The notes: generated by a model from the sequence alone, not told the origin. A stretch of DNA of 64,000 bases from Charina bottae (GCA_023362775.1 JALMGJ010000008.1:17768001-17832000), one strand, 5' to 3'; numbered from the stretch's first letter, positions 1-11,395 are shown. Translations and numbers: made by a program.

Positions 1-631
1 GGCATAGTATGTATGTTGTATTTTCTTTCATTCTGGGCTGTGGATGCAGTTTGCCTGGAGTTTAGCAGTGCAATGTAAATGTCTCATTGTAGATAAACAC
101 TCTAATTGCTTAAGATCAAATCAATCACATATATCTTAATACTGATTTATTTATTATCTCCAAAGCTTCAGTTTCTTGCTAAAGGCAGTTCTTACATTTC
201 CTCTTAATGAACAAATCCAGGCCTTTTCCTGTTTCTTTCTTGTTTTCAATCAGAATTTAAAGGATATAAAGGAAAATATTGTGCCTGCAAATTCTCTGAA
301 TACTAATTGCTGGACTAGATAAGTGTTTGATCTGTTGTTGTAGGATTTATAACATGTTTTAAAACAGACTTTGAGGAAGAGAGAAGTAACTTGCAAGGAA
401 GCAGAAGTACTGATATGCAGTTGGGGCAGATGAGTTTGGAATCAGCCCCCAGTCAAGAACTAGTCATTATGTTTAAGAATGCAGGGCATGGAATAATGTA
501 TTTGAATTACAAGAACACAGTTGAGCGTTAGCAAAATCTTCTTAACAATAGGTGTAGTTCAGCAGTGGAACTAATTATGGAAAGAGATAATGGGTTTCCC
601 TACGCCAGATATGCTCAGGCGGGGGCTAGAC
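1..631. other. Unannotated AT-rich DNA
   Basis: I see no open reading frame of interest, no RNA gene and no repeat family that I recognise here. Confidence 0.5.
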
Positions 632-785
632 AACCATTGGTCTAGGATATTTTATTTTGGATTCCTGCACAGAGCCAGGGTTTGATCTCATGGTCTAAAT
701 TGGACCTTCCAATTCTATGATTTTGATTTGGTGAAAGTGACATTTTTCAGATAGTGGTCATTTGACTGGAATTTTTCAATACTTG
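632..785 (+). repeat. CR1-like 3' end plus unique flank; source copy of a duplicated 154-bp block
   Basis: Positions about 655-725 resemble the 3' end of a CR1 LINE (a 'ccttccaattctatgattt'-type terminus). The following 57 bp are not CR1-like. The whole block 632-785 recurs without gaps at 2118-2271 with 5 mismatches in 154 by eye. Because the match runs past the CR1 end into flanking DNA, the two are copies of one locus and not two independent CR1 insertions. Confidence 0.75.
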
Positions 786-2108
786 GCGTTTGCTTGGAAT
801 TCATCACATTAATTTCAGAGAACCACTAGATGGGAGCAAAAAGTTTTCTGTATCTCTTTGCTGCCATTATATGGATTTTTGCAGCCCAGACTGGTTAACT
901 CTAAAATAGGTATAGCACATTTCATGTGGTTATTTATTGATTCATGTATGCACTAAGATAAACTAAAATCAGAAGGAATGCCAAGAATTATTTTAGTTTT
1001 TACCATGCCCTTTAATATATTAGACCTGTAGCTTACAGAATTCCTACCCATTGTGTTTGGAATTGTGGGTCAGCACATCTAAAGGGTATGAAATGGAAGA
1101 AGCTGCTTTAGAACTAGACACAAATATAGGATATGTTGTCTTCATAAAAAAAGTGAAAAATGAAATTCTCTTTGAATGTTAAGCTGTGAGATTGTCCACA
1201 AATGTTATTAATCTTGATGAACTATTAGCTGGAAGAGAAAGCTATTATCTGTGCTTGTATCATACGGTATATGACACTATTCATCAGTTCATAAAAAGTG
1301 GAAAATGGAACTTTTTTACTTTTAAAAATGTGCTTTCTGTGTAGCTTAAAAGGACTCCCCCAAAGAGCTCCCTAAGAAAGTAATTCTTTTGATGCCTTGA
1401 TTTGAAACTCATGCTTTTCATTATCACAAGCCATGGAGCATTTGAAGATCTGTCAGTAGGAAGGATCTACTTTACTGGAAGAACAGTGTGAATCGACCAC
1501 ATGGCTCTGTAAGCAGGCCAAAAGTAAACCAGTGAATGAGGCCAATGGCTGATATTAAGTGTCTACAGAGCCACACAGCTTAAAACATGTACTCAATAAG
1601 TTGGTAATCCTTGAAGACTGACCAGTGCTGTTGGATTTTCCCTTTTTTTTTTGTTTATATGACAACTGTTGGATATTTATTTATTTATTAAACAAATTTA
1701 TATGGCCACCCAACTCTCACACAGTGATTCCTACCACCCCAGTTGCTAAGATGTTGCTAAGATCCTTATTTTGGTATTTAAATCCTAAATAAAAGATGCT
1801 GAGAGAACATAGAAAAAATAAATGTTAAGATTAAGATGCACATGTAGTGTTTCATTCCAATTTAAACCATGACCAAGCCACAACATGGTTTGTTTGATTT
1901 TGATTTAGTATACCTGGCCTTACTGGTTTCCTGATAATTTGCAATTGTTGTACTTGTCTAGGCACTAATATTTTTACTCCCCAAACTTGCAGAATTAAAT
2001 TGGCTCAATTGCCAAATGGTATGGGATCACAGAGGCAAAAGAAACAATCAAGGAATGTGCAAATGCCATGTGTGGAGGTGACCAGTTTATACATTAAATA
2101 ATGGGTAA
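786..2108. other. Mostly unannotated DNA with an L2-type tail
   Basis: Positions 1665-1745 look like a minus-strand L2/SINE tail: TTTA repeats followed by a 'ggccacccaactctc' motif, the reverse of the usual 'gagagttgggtggcc' end. Nothing else recognised. Confidence 0.4.
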
Positions 2109-2122
2109 CTACTTATAAACCA
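2109..2122 (+). repeat. Target-site duplication, left copy
   Basis: ctacttataaacca, repeated exactly at 2605-2618. The pair brackets the copied upstream block plus the SINE, so both entered together. The last five bases (aacca) are also the first five bases of the copied block, a microhomology at the 5' junction. Confidence 0.85.
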
Positions 2123-2271
2123 TTGATCTAGGATATTTTATTTTGGATTCCTTCACAGAGCCAGGGTTTCATCTCATGGTCTAAATTGGCCCTTCCAATT
2201 CTATTATTTTGATTTGGTGAAAGTGACATTTTTCAGATAGTGGTCATTTGACTGGAATTTTTCAATACTTG
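2123..2271 (+). repeat. Copied upstream sequence joined to a SINE 5' end
   Basis: Second copy of the 632-785 block (homology begins at 2118 inside the target duplication). It ends exactly where the SINE head begins and lies inside the target-site duplication. At the source locus no SINE follows the block. Confidence 0.8.
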
Positions 2272-2604
2272 TGGGGCATGGTGGCTCAGCGGGTAAGATG
2301 CCAGGCTTGTCAATTGGAAGATCGCAAGTTCGGAGGTTCGAATCTCTAGCCCCGCATGACAGAGTGAGCTCCCGCACTTGCCCCAGCTCTTGCCAACCTA
2401 GCAATTCGAAAGCATGCAAATGCAAGTAGATGAATCGGTACCACTTCAGTGGGAAGGTAACAGCGTTCCACACATGTCATGCCAGCCACATGACCGTGGA
2501 AGCATCTTCGGACAACGCTGGCTCTTCGGCTAACAAACGGAGATGACCGGCCCCTAGAGTTGGACACGACTGCACAACTGTGCGGGGGGAACCTTTACCT
2601 TTAC
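2272..2604 (+). mobile_element. Sauria-type SINE, full length
   Basis: The tRNA-like head has an A-box-like 'ggctcagcgggt' and a B-box-like 'ggttcgaatc'. The middle carries 'caattcgaaagcatgcaaat'. The 3' part, 'ggacacgactgcacaa', resembles the BovB LINE terminus, and the end is an ACCTTT repeat. This architecture is that described for Sauria SINEs, which are thought to use BovB for transposition. Similar copies lie at 12157, 34402 (minus) and 60689. Confidence 0.85.
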
Positions 2605-2618
2605 CTACTTATAAACCA
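2605..2618 (+). repeat. Target-site duplication, right copy
   Basis: Exact repeat of 2109-2122, placed directly after the ACCTTT tail of the SINE. Confidence 0.85.
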
Positions 2619-2689
2619 CCAATGAGCTACAGTGGTTTAAATCTAAAATACACTTAAACTAGCAGTAAAAGTCATATTCCTATCAGTCT

Positions 2690-2820
2690 GAATACCAGTT
2701 TGTGCTCCTCCAGATGTTTTGGACCACAGCTCATACAATTTCTTACTATTCATCATGGAGATGGGTTGATGGGAATTGACCGCAAACCTCACTATGTGCC
2801 AGGTTACGTATTCCTGATGC
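2690..2820. mobile_element. Fragment of a squamate MITE-like repeat
   Basis: Contains 'ctccagatgttttggacc' followed by 'acagctcat', a motif I associate with dispersed reptile MITE or hAT-type repeats. A related degraded piece occurs at 39405-39490. No termini or target duplication found. Confidence 0.35.
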
Positions 2821-3202
2821 ATAGCCTATAAAACTACAATTACAGTGACAATTTTTTCCCTATGAGTGCTTGGTGGTGGGCAGAATAGTTAAGGTGACTT
2901 GTGAATAACTTGTGTAACAGGGCATGTCTGAACATGAAAGCCTAGCCCCTCTGGCTCCCATAAGAGGGTAGGCTTCTAAATCCTCCATCCCCGGTCCTCT
3001 TGCATCCTCCCACACACTTGGGAGCTTTTGCATATGCTGCTCCATCTACTTATCTAGACAGAAGGAAAAAAGCAAACATACTCTCTTCTCATCAGCAGTT
3101 TAGGCAAGCAGGGAGATATGTGTGTTAAAGTTAAAATTGTTTCAGCATGACCATGCTGATTCAATAAGAATTCAAGTCTTTATTATGTATATTGGTCTAG
3201 TG
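2821..3202. other. Unannotated DNA
   Basis: Nothing recognised in this stretch. Confidence 0.4.
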
Positions 3203-3462
3203 GGAGCCAGTTTGGACTAGTGGTAAAGGTGCTGGGCTAGAAACCAGGAGACTGAGAGTTCATGTCCCGTCTTAGGCATGAAAGCTGGCTGGGTGACCTT
3301 GGGCCAGTCACTCCTTCTCAGCCCAACCCACCTCACAGGGTTGTTGTTGTGGGGAAAATAGGAGGAGGAAGGAGTATTAGGTATGTTCGCCGCCTTGAGT
3401 TATTTATAAAAATAATAAAGGCGGGATAGAAAATAAAATAAATAAATAAAATAAAATAAACC
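3203..3462 (+). mobile_element. MIR-like (CORE-type) SINE
   Basis: The tRNA-like head 'gagccagtttggactagtgg' is followed by a core with 'tgggtgaccttgggccagtc', which closely parallels the mammalian MIR core, and then 'cacagggttgttgttgtgg'. It ends in an AATAA-rich tail. A second copy with the same head and core is at 37418. Confidence 0.75.
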
Positions 3463-4485
3463 AATATTTTCCTGATATAATTTTGATATATAAAGCTAGT
3501 ATATTTGTTTCCCATGAATCCAAGTTCCCAAGAATTTTAAATATAATTAATGGTAAGATGTGATGCTTAAAGTTGTTCAAACCATTAGAAGGTTTCATGT
3601 CCAATTACTAGCTCTTTCGAAACTACCCCATGTATATCTAGTCCAGTACACTTTCTAAAACGGACCATTTGTAAATACTTAATATCTTCTAGTCAATATG
3701 GTAGAGTGACAGAATCAACTCTGCTGTACCATGTGTGATCAAAATTAAATAGGAGGATGGATACATTTCTCAAGGTATTCAGCAAAATGCTTCAATCTCC
3801 CACCTTTATCTCCCACCTTTAGCTTTATCTCCCATCTTCAGTTCCACTATCTTTAAGTTGAAGATAGCTCTGCAAAGCCTTGTGAGGGGAATATATTCCA
3901 ATTCCCTCCCTGTTTAATTACTTCTACTTCTAGCTTCTTTTGTGTCCTTATATTTGCCACAGTGTGGAATCAAAACTATAACCCAGCCCAATGAATAGCA
4001 TTTAATAGCACCACCAACACCTCTCCCACATCCTCTGAAATCTTATATTTTCTAGATAATCATAGTTAATCTTACAAGTTAAAGAAAGTGACAGACTTGT
4101 CCACAACCTCTGAGTAAAGATGTGCAAAATTTAGAGATTTGGGAACAGAATATTTTGGAGTCTACTGGAATACTCTGTTCCTCCTCTGAACCATTTTGAG
4201 TCAGTTGAACAAAGTCTGGAAGTAAATCCCTCAATATGGTTCCAGTTAGGAGGAATTACTTCTTGAAACTGCTGAACTGCCCTGGAGTGTCAGGGCCCAG
4301 AGGAGATTCAATAGGGTCCAGAGAAGGGACAGAATATTCCACAATTCCCCAGAATATTTTGTTTCCAAATTGCCAAACATTGTTTACATCTACTCAGAAG
4401 CTGCAAAGTAGTGTAGAATGCAACAGTGGGACTGCTGACTGAAACATCTCTTAAAGACAATAGAACATCAATTACAAAGGAGCTT
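3463..4485. other. Unannotated DNA
   Basis: A short locally repeated 'tctcccacctttat' motif occurs near 3796-3835. The 68-codon frame at 4236-4442 has no recognisable similarity and is probably chance. Confidence 0.4.
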
Positions 4486-4489
4486 CAAA

Positions 4490-4990
4490 AGCTGCTAATA
4501 CTACTCATCAGACTTCAAGGCTTCAGTAATTATCTTTACAGCCATAAATGATTTAGAATCTCAATACTTAAGGAACTACCTCTCCAGTATATATCTGCAA
4601 GGGTGGCTCTCCTCAATGGCTTAGGAAGAGAGAGATACAGTATGTGGGAATGCAGGACAGAGCCTTCACTGAGAAAGTCAACTTGGCTTTGGGATGCCAT
4701 GCTGCCACTAATATTATCTGCCTTTCAGTGCCAGGTTAAGGATTGACTTTGTACTTGTGCATACAAAATTCAGCAACCATAGACTTCTTATGTCATATTG
4801 TTGCTCATGTAAATCTGTTTCTCTCTGCTCTTGTATTATGGTCATTTCTGTTCTGAACTTTTTTTAAAAATGGCACTTTATTTCATTTAATTGGTTTATA
4901 TTATATATTTCATGGATTGTAACCCACTCTGAGATTCTTAGGATAGCAGATGGACTATAAATATTTTAAATCATAAATACCTAAAATAAA
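4490..4990 (+). mobile_element. Decayed L2-like LINE, 3' part
   Basis: Conceptual translation gives pieces like 'KALNDL' and 'QYLK', as in the C-terminal part of L2 reverse transcriptases, where the usual text is FKVL..KALxxLGPxYL. It is followed near 4915 by the common L2 tail motif 'gtaacccactctgag' and 'actataaat'. No intact frame. Confidence 0.5.
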
Positions 4991-5149
4991 TCTCTCTTTC
5001 AATCATCCACAATCTCATCTGCTAGTTGGAAATATTATCGATCATACTCTCAAGGCATCAGGAACATGCCAGATTAAGAATGGCTGCTTTATTTTAGTGC
5101 CATTGATTCATGAGCTTTTGATCAGCTTATATGTAGTGTTTTCTTGAAG
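4991..5149. other. Unannotated DNA
   Basis: Nothing recognised. Confidence 0.3.
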
Positions 5150-5478
5150 TCTTCAGAATGAGGAATGGGTTATGGTACAATAAAGTTAAGGTTAATGTAG
5201 ATTTTAAGAATCATTATATTAGAAGTGCCACATTGAGAATATGGAACAGATATAAACCCAGACTGTGCCTGAAAATGCCTTTATGGGTCTCAGCACAAGA
5301 AGCATTTTACAGAAAAGAAATAGTAGGTAAAGAAAAATGGTTAACTTACCGAGAGAACACAATGGCTTCTGATGGCTTATTAAAACACTCAAGGTTTTTC
5401 TGTGAGATCCAAGGACAGAATGTTCACTTGCCTCCTCTCAACTGTATCTTATATCCATCAAAACTTCTAGCTCAATAA
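5150..5478 (+). pseudogene. L1 ORF2 fragment (reverse transcriptase C-terminal region)
   Basis: The 106-codon frame reads IRSATLRIWNRYKPRL, then PLWVSAQEAFYRKEI and GKEKWLTYRE. These match the region downstream of the RT core in vertebrate L1 ORF2 proteins (pattern: IR..LL..W..Y...L.....PLW.SP.EAF..) as I know them. Only about a tenth of ORF2 is present, with neither the endonuclease nor the RT catalytic motifs. A separate L1 3' end lies 0.5 kb downstream in the same orientation, but that one has its own target duplication, so the two are probably different insertions. Confidence 0.65.
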
Positions 5479-5690
5479 ATGGAAGTATGGAGAAATCCAA
5501 AATATTACAATAACTTTATTTTACATAGATTTATTTTAGTAATTTAATTATACTGTTTTGAATGACAAGCATAGCTCTATCTGAACATCTGAAGAGCTGT
5601 ATCACATTTTACTTGAGCCCTAAACAATTGTCAAAGACTGAGAGTGGTGATTGTTGCATGTGCCACCAAAGGGCCTGAAAACAGGGCTAT
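5479..5690. other. Unannotated DNA
   Basis: AT-rich stretch following the L1 piece; could be L1 or flank. Nothing definite. Confidence 0.3.
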
Positions 5691-5850
5691 TTGGATTTAT
5701 TTATTTATTTATTTATTATTTCTAACTTATATCACCGCCCATCTCCCCCCACAAGGGGACTCTGGGCGGTTTACAATCAAGTCAGCAATTAAAAACATAT
5801 AAAATATTTATACAATCATTAAAAATATAAAAATATAAAATCCAAGAGGC
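5691..5850 (-). mobile_element. L2-type 3' tail
   Basis: Begins with ATTT repeats and then 'caccgcccatctcccc' and 'gactctgggcggtttaca'. Read on the minus strand this is the standard end 'accgcccagagtcccc..gggagatgggcggtg..ataaat' of squamate L2 elements. The same tail closes the L2 at 53665. Confidence 0.7.
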
Positions 5851-5996
5851 TGTATGTGATGTTTACGAACCAAACTTTACGGTGTGAGCCATCCCCAGGA
5901 AGAGCTATTACACATCCCGTCCCAAGCTGATGGGATTTGATGATTTGATTTCATAAAGCCAGTCTGGGAAGGAACAGCGCCTGTCAAGTTACCATT

Positions 5997-6662
5997 AAAA
6001 GTGGAAAAGCTCAATTAGACGAAAAATGGACCTGTGAAAAGGCTAAAAAATTTTGGGATCTCATATGTATTATTATTCAAAATATCCTTAAAGTTAATAT
6101 ACAAAAAAACCAGAACTGTTTTTATTGGGTTTGATGGAGAAAGAACTGGAGAAGAACAACATGGAACTTTGCTTTTGTATATGATAACTGCTGCAAGATT
6201 GTTATATGCACAATGATGGAAGGATCCACAAATACCTACAGTGGAAGAATGGATTATTAAATTAATGGATTTGGCTCAAATTGTGAAGTTAACAGCTTTA
6301 ATAAGAGATAATACTGTTTCTAGATTTGTCTCGTTATGGCAACCTCTTTTAGATTACTTGCTTGTGTTGGAAAAAAATGAAGTTTTGATTGTGGGTTTTA
6401 ATGATTAGATGACTTGTTTTGATAGAAATAATGTTAATATGGATTAATTAGTGGTAAGAGATTATTTTTTTAATTATACTTATATTTGTATCTGAGGTAG
6501 TCGGAAGCCACCTTCTGTTTCTATTTTCTTTCTATTTTCACTTTTATAGTTTCTGTCTTTTTTCTTTTAGCTCTATCCTCTATCTTTACTGTATTCTTTG
6601 TATTTTAAGTATACTTTGAAAATATTATATAATAAAGTTCTTATTAAAAAAAAAAGTGGAAA
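5997..6662 (+). mobile_element. 5'-truncated L1 insertion with poly(A) tail
   Basis: The direct repeat aaaagtggaaa at 5997-6007 and 6652-6662 brackets the insertion. Inside, 6034-6408 encodes the extreme C-terminus of L1 ORF2 (TAARLLYAQ, a stop at 6214-6216, then WKDPQIPTVEEWIIKL, MDLAQIVKLTALIRD and ending VGFND). The 3' UTR is pyrimidine-rich, followed by an AATAAA signal near 6639 and an A-run. The single in-frame TGA sits where a tryptophan is expected. Typical target-primed, 5'-truncated L1 copy. Confidence 0.8.
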
Positions 6663-9325
6663 CCTGAAGTGGGCCTAGCCCTAGCATTATCCATGAATGA
6701 CTGAAGTGGCTATCACTTTGGTTAAAATAAATGGCAGCCAGTGACTTAGTGTAGTTAGCATTTGTGTATTGTTAGTGCAAGGAGAAGGAAAATAAACTAG
6801 TGGCATACCATGGCTTGCCTTGGGTTCAACGCACCTTGAAATTTGCAGTTGGGTCTCATGTGGTAAGATGTCATGGGTTGGCTCTGGCCCAGAGAAACAC
6901 TGCAGTTTCGGCTGCTATCCTAAGTATATTTGGTTTGAATTCTAGTTGATCTGTACTAAGAGGACTTTGTGCTCAGTTAGTAAATGGAAACTCAACCCTT
7001 GAAAAAGGATTAAATAAACATTGGGTTGAATAAGGTAAACAGAGAAATGATGATGGCTTTATTTTATGTTACTCCTGCAGTCTATTACCTCTAATTTTCC
7101 TTTGTATGTTGCCAGACCAGTATGAAAATACTAGGGCACTAAACAGTCTATAGCTGAGAAAATGTGATTTTCAAAAAAGCTCTGACATTATATAAAGTCA
7201 GTCAACCTTGGCTGACATATCCCCATATTAATTTCAACTTTCAGCCTTTGACAATTGTTCAAAAGCCTAATATACATAAATGTGTGGGCTGTGGTACCTC
7301 AGAACATTGAGTCCCAGCCTAGTCTTCAAATGCATTCCTTTCTGTTTTCTGTTTTTGAGAACATTCTGATTTTTTGCCATCCATGTTAAGAAAAAAATGG
7401 GGGAGAGGGAAACTTACTTCTCTAAATGGAAACAGTATATTGGGTAGTCTGCCATTTTCTCTGGGCTACTAACCAACATATAAGATCTTCCACAGATAAG
7501 ATAGAGTAATTATCCAGCAATATGTTATAGCAGGTTAAATGAGGCAAATAATCCCTCTTTGCTTCTGAAACCACTGACATTAAATGTGAGGAAAAAGCAA
7601 AATCACTTAGACCATTATTTCAAGAAGAATCTGTAGCAAACGGAGAATGTTACTGATTTTTCATCCTTCCTTCCAGTCCACAGAAAAGAATTGGAAGGGA
7701 AAAAAGAATATTGCAGGTGACTTCCTTTCTTTGGCTTATTCAAATGATGTAGAATTTATAGACTAAACTCAGAAGCTGAAAAAACATTGTGGAAGAAGGC
7801 GATCATCTCCATATGATGGCCAAGATAACAACATGGATGTGCCCATTAGTCACTAAGAGTCAAGCTGGACTTTACTTTCAAGATGCATATAGTTGTATAT
7901 GTTTCTTGTGAAAGTAGATTTTAAAAAAGTCAAGAATAAATAGGATTCCATGGAAGGAGAAACAAATGGGAAAAGGAGTTCAAGATGGGTAGTTTCTAAA
8001 ACAAAAACAAAAGAAAAAACAAAGCACAATTGGAAACAACCTAATGAGGAAGCAGAATTCAACGTGGTTGCCCAAAATGCTTTGTGAAGATCTGAAAACA
8101 AACCAGAAATATATGCAGGGCTAACCAAAGAAGATTACTTACAGGTCACCAAAGAGAATTACATACAGCTAGTTTAGAACTGAAGAAATGTGGGAGAAGG
8201 TTAATGATTAAAATGAGCTGAAGTTAGCATTAGTCAGACCCCAGCTCTAGTGCTGCTACAAATTGTGGCCTGCCACAGCAGCAGTTCTGTTGGGAACTTT
8301 ATGCTACTGTTACTGAACAAAAATGAAATTATAACTGAGCACTACCCAGACAATTTATTAACTAATCATTAAGACTAATGATATAAAGGCAGTCTAATAA
8401 TAAGCACTTGACAATTTATGGCAAATGTAGCCGAAATAAGAAGCAGTAATAGTCTATGCAAAGTTAGTACATTGTTCATTTTAAAGAGTATCAGATTTAA
8501 TTCACTGGGAGAAAGGCACCGAGTTTGGAGAGTTACACATTCATTCAGTGGAAGAAACACCTGGAATCCAGAGAATACCATACTGATTTCAAACAGAGAT
8601 AAAGGCATGAGGGAAGGGAAAACAGAGAAAGTTGAAAGAAGCAATTTACTGTATCAGTGTTCAGCAGTAGAAATCAGAAAGAGAAACACACTCGTGCTGC
8701 AGAAAAGAAAGCCAGAATTTTGGGGCTTCTTGCCACGGCAAAGAGGGAGAGAGATTTACATGATATAGCATTTACACACACTTGTGCTAAGTGGGAGCAA
8801 CTTTTGTACAGGTATCACTTCACTTGGAAATGGAGAATAAAATAATGTTTCTGGATTGAAGAGGGAGGGAGGGAGGGAAGAATTATTTTTTCTTTGCAAC
8901 TTGTGCATAGAATTCTGGTTTTCAAGGTCAGCATTAAATGGATTCCCAAACAGTTGGGAGAAAAGAAACACTGGAGATCCCTATCAATCATTGTTTGTCA
9001 GTGCTGTTTGGCTGATTTTGCCTAGTGTGCTCCTTGGCTTCTTGGTTCTCCCAGAGCTGAGAGAGGTGAGGTGGGTTGGGCTGAGAGAGAGTCATCCAGC
9101 TGGCTTTCATGTCTAAGGGAGGCCTAGAACTTAACCACTTGGTCCTCCTTGATTTCTCCTTTCATACCATCCTGGACCAGCTTGGGGTTGTAGGGGGACA
9201 TAGCGGTGGTTCTCCTCCTTCCTTGGGACAAGTTCCACTTGGTGATTGGGGAGGGATCAAATAATAGCCCTGGAAGCCTGCTTTGCCAGGTTCCTTAGGG
9301 CTCTAGACTTTCTTCATTCCTATTT
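6663..9325. other. Unannotated DNA
   Basis: There is a short GGGA repeat at 8860-8880. The 116-codon frame at 8418-8768 and the 91-codon minus frame at 7853-8128 show no recognisable domain, and their composition is that of the surrounding DNA; I take both as chance. No RNA gene or known repeat recognised. Confidence 0.4.
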
Positions 9326-9329
9326 GGCA

Positions 9330-10045
9330 TCTTCATGAAGCTTTTGGGTGAGGTTATCTGTCAACACAGGGTTAAGTATCACCTGTACATTGATAATACT
9401 CAGTTATACACCCAGTGTATGCTGGGTGTATAACTGACCAAGTGATGTTGTCAAGCTTCTTTTCCAGTGTCTGGAAGCTGCAGGGATCTGGTTAGGGGAA
9501 GAATAGGCTTCAGCTCAATCCAAGTAAGATTAAGTGTGGTATGGGTTTTAAGGGGCCTCCTGAATCTGGAGACTTTCCATCTTTAATTCTACATGGGGCT
9601 GCATTACTCAAGATAGAACTGATTCATAATTTATTTAATTATATTAGAAAAAAAGGCTATTCAACTCCAAAACTCTAAAATGATTCTGGGTGGTTGAGGA
9701 TCCTCCTGGACATAGTGTCATGGTGTCAGCCATGGCCAAGAGGGTCTTTGCACAATTCCATCTTATATGCCAGCTTGCCTGTTCTTGGATTCAGAAGCCC
9801 AGTTCACAGTCACTCATACCTTGGTCATCTACTTCTTGGACTATTGCAATGCGTTATAAATTGGGCTGCTCTTCATGAAGCTACAGTTGGCTTCCTATGT
9901 CTTCTAGGTGCAATTCAAGGTTCTGGTTATGACCTATAAAGCCCTTAATAGTACAGGGCTGGGTTATTTGTGGGACCAACTATTTCTGATTGTGTCTGTT
10001 CATCCCCCCTGAGATTCCCATGGCTCCTACCCTATTGATGTTCTG
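9330..10045 (+). mobile_element. Decayed L2 LINE, RT to C-terminal part
   Basis: Pieces align in order with the better preserved L2 at 57944-58885: YHLYIDNTQLYT for the YADDTQLY region, then LQLNPS and PSLILHGAAL, then AKRVFAQFHLICQL and a QFKVLVMTYKALN-like segment in other frames. Numerous frameshifts. An inverted duplication interrupts it at 9401-9436. Confidence 0.7.
9401..9436. repeat. Perfect 15-bp inverted repeat with 6-bp loop
   Basis: cagttatacacccag at 9401-9415 is followed by tgtatg and then by its exact reverse complement at 9422-9436. It lies at the L2 'TQLYT' codons, so one arm is L2 sequence and the other its fold-back copy. Confidence 0.9.
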
Positions 10046-10316
10046 TAAGTGTCCTGACTTCGAGTGAAGGAACACGCTGAGACTTGGTGTAAAGGCTCTA
10101 GTGTTTTATTGTTCTACTCTGCTAGACAGAATCCAGCTAAACTAAAATGAATCAGTGTTGCTCAGAGAAAAGGCCCAAGAAACTAGGGCGGGGCCTTCTT
10201 TAGCCTCTTAGGGGGAAAGCAAAGCGATTCAGTACTGTGCATGTGTTTATCCCCCTGGAGGGAGCCCCCTCCTTCTTCACCAGTTATCTCCCTGATAGTA
10301 AGGCTTTTAAACATAG
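10046..10316 (-). mobile_element. Possible solo LTR-like insertion in the L2
   Basis: This CpG-containing segment separates two parts of the L2. On the minus strand it has 'caataaaacactagagcc' and then a terminus-like 'cactcgaagtcaggacac', as at the R/U5 end of an LTR. GATGTT occurs on both sides (10037-10042 and 10319-10324 approximately) but not flush with TG...CA ends, so the boundaries and class are uncertain. Confidence 0.3.
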
Positions 10317-10495
10317 GATGTTGGAGGAACCTGTCTGGAACAGTTTTGGAATGTGACCATGCTTTGATTATGTTTTGTTTTTTGTGTTTTTTTTAATGTT
10401 CATTGTTATTTTGTCCTGTGTTACATATTATGTAAGCTGTCCAGAGTAGCAGGTTGAGAGTTGGTGGCCATATAAATTGATTGATTGATTGAATG
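10317..10495 (+). mobile_element. L2 LINE 3' end
   Basis: Continuation of the 9330 L2: a 'ggaacctgtctgg'-type C-terminal segment, T-rich 3' UTR, then 'gtaagctgtccagag' and 'ggccatataaattga' with TTGA repeats, the usual L2 tail order. Confidence 0.6.
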
Positions 10496-10790
10496 AATAT
10501 AACACTTCTTTGCCTGATTATGAATCTAGCTACTTGGTTGGCTTATTCTTCCAGGCTGTGAAACAAAATGTCGCTGGGGTTCTTCAGGGACCCATAAGGC
10601 TATGCTTACGAAGTCTAGAAAAGTAATGTCCTAGAAGGTTTGGTTCATATCCTGTACAGCCCAGCAATCTTTGCAATATATTTATCCACGGTTGTATAAC
10701 TCCACTTTTCTTCAGGCTCAGGTCCTTTTTCCAACTAGACATGCTTGCCAGAGTCCTTCTAGTGCATAGGTCTACCAAATTGACTGAAAG
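10496..10790. other. Unannotated DNA
   Basis: Nothing recognised. Confidence 0.35.
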
Positions 10791-10796
10791 AAGGAA

Positions 10797-11060
10797 GTGT
10801 TCCCTAAAATCAGTGTTTTGACCTCTTGGCTTGACCATAGTATTAAGTCTGTGCAAACCTTGAGTGAAAATAGGGTACATTTTGGGGGGAACAAATTACT
10901 TAATAATGTCCTTTTCTGGACACCATACTTTACCAAGATTTTAAAGAAACTCAAAAAGGTACAAAGAAAAGCAACAAGGATGATCAAAGGTCTAGAAACT
11001 AAATCCTTTGAAGGGATACAGATATGGGAATGTTTAGACATCAGAAGAGATGATTGAAAG
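10797..11060 (+). mobile_element. Decayed CR1-like LINE, C-terminal fragment
   Basis: Translation gives VLFWTPYFTKILKKLKKV followed by QRKATRMIKGLE. The pattern P.W.PY...I..LE.VQRRATR.I.GLE is characteristic of the end of CR1-type reverse transcriptases. The open frame ends soon after; no catalytic motif is present. Confidence 0.65.
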
Positions 11061-11395
11061 TGAATATAATACAATCATTCTACAACTGTTGAACAAAGAA
11101 CAGAGAACGAAGAGCTAGCTAATTTTGCTAATGAAAGCCACGGACTAAATTACTACTACATACACTTGCTTGTAGTCGTTTTGCTTCATTTCTCTATTTG
11201 AAAGCAAGTGATTGTCTGTGAATTCTCCATATTCAATTGAAATTGAACACAACATTTCTGTATGAATGTCCCATATAGTTGCAGGTCTCTCCCTTTTTCC
11301 AACTTGTAGTTATATTAGCATCAGAATATCCTGATTCCTTGATCAGATTACTCTGGTCTTATACCATTCCCAGTTTGTATCTTGACAATCATTCC
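11061..11395. other. Unannotated DNA
   Basis: Nothing recognised. Confidence 0.35.

Noticed and set aside
2290..2345. tRNA-like sequences with A and B boxes at the SINE heads (also 12175, 34690, 41075, 60700)
   Set aside because: They are heads of SINEs followed by family-specific sequence and tails; no cloverleaf with a proper acceptor stem.
8418..8768. 116-codon open frame
   Set aside because: No recognisable motif, no repeat or gene context, and a similar-length frame runs antisense to it.
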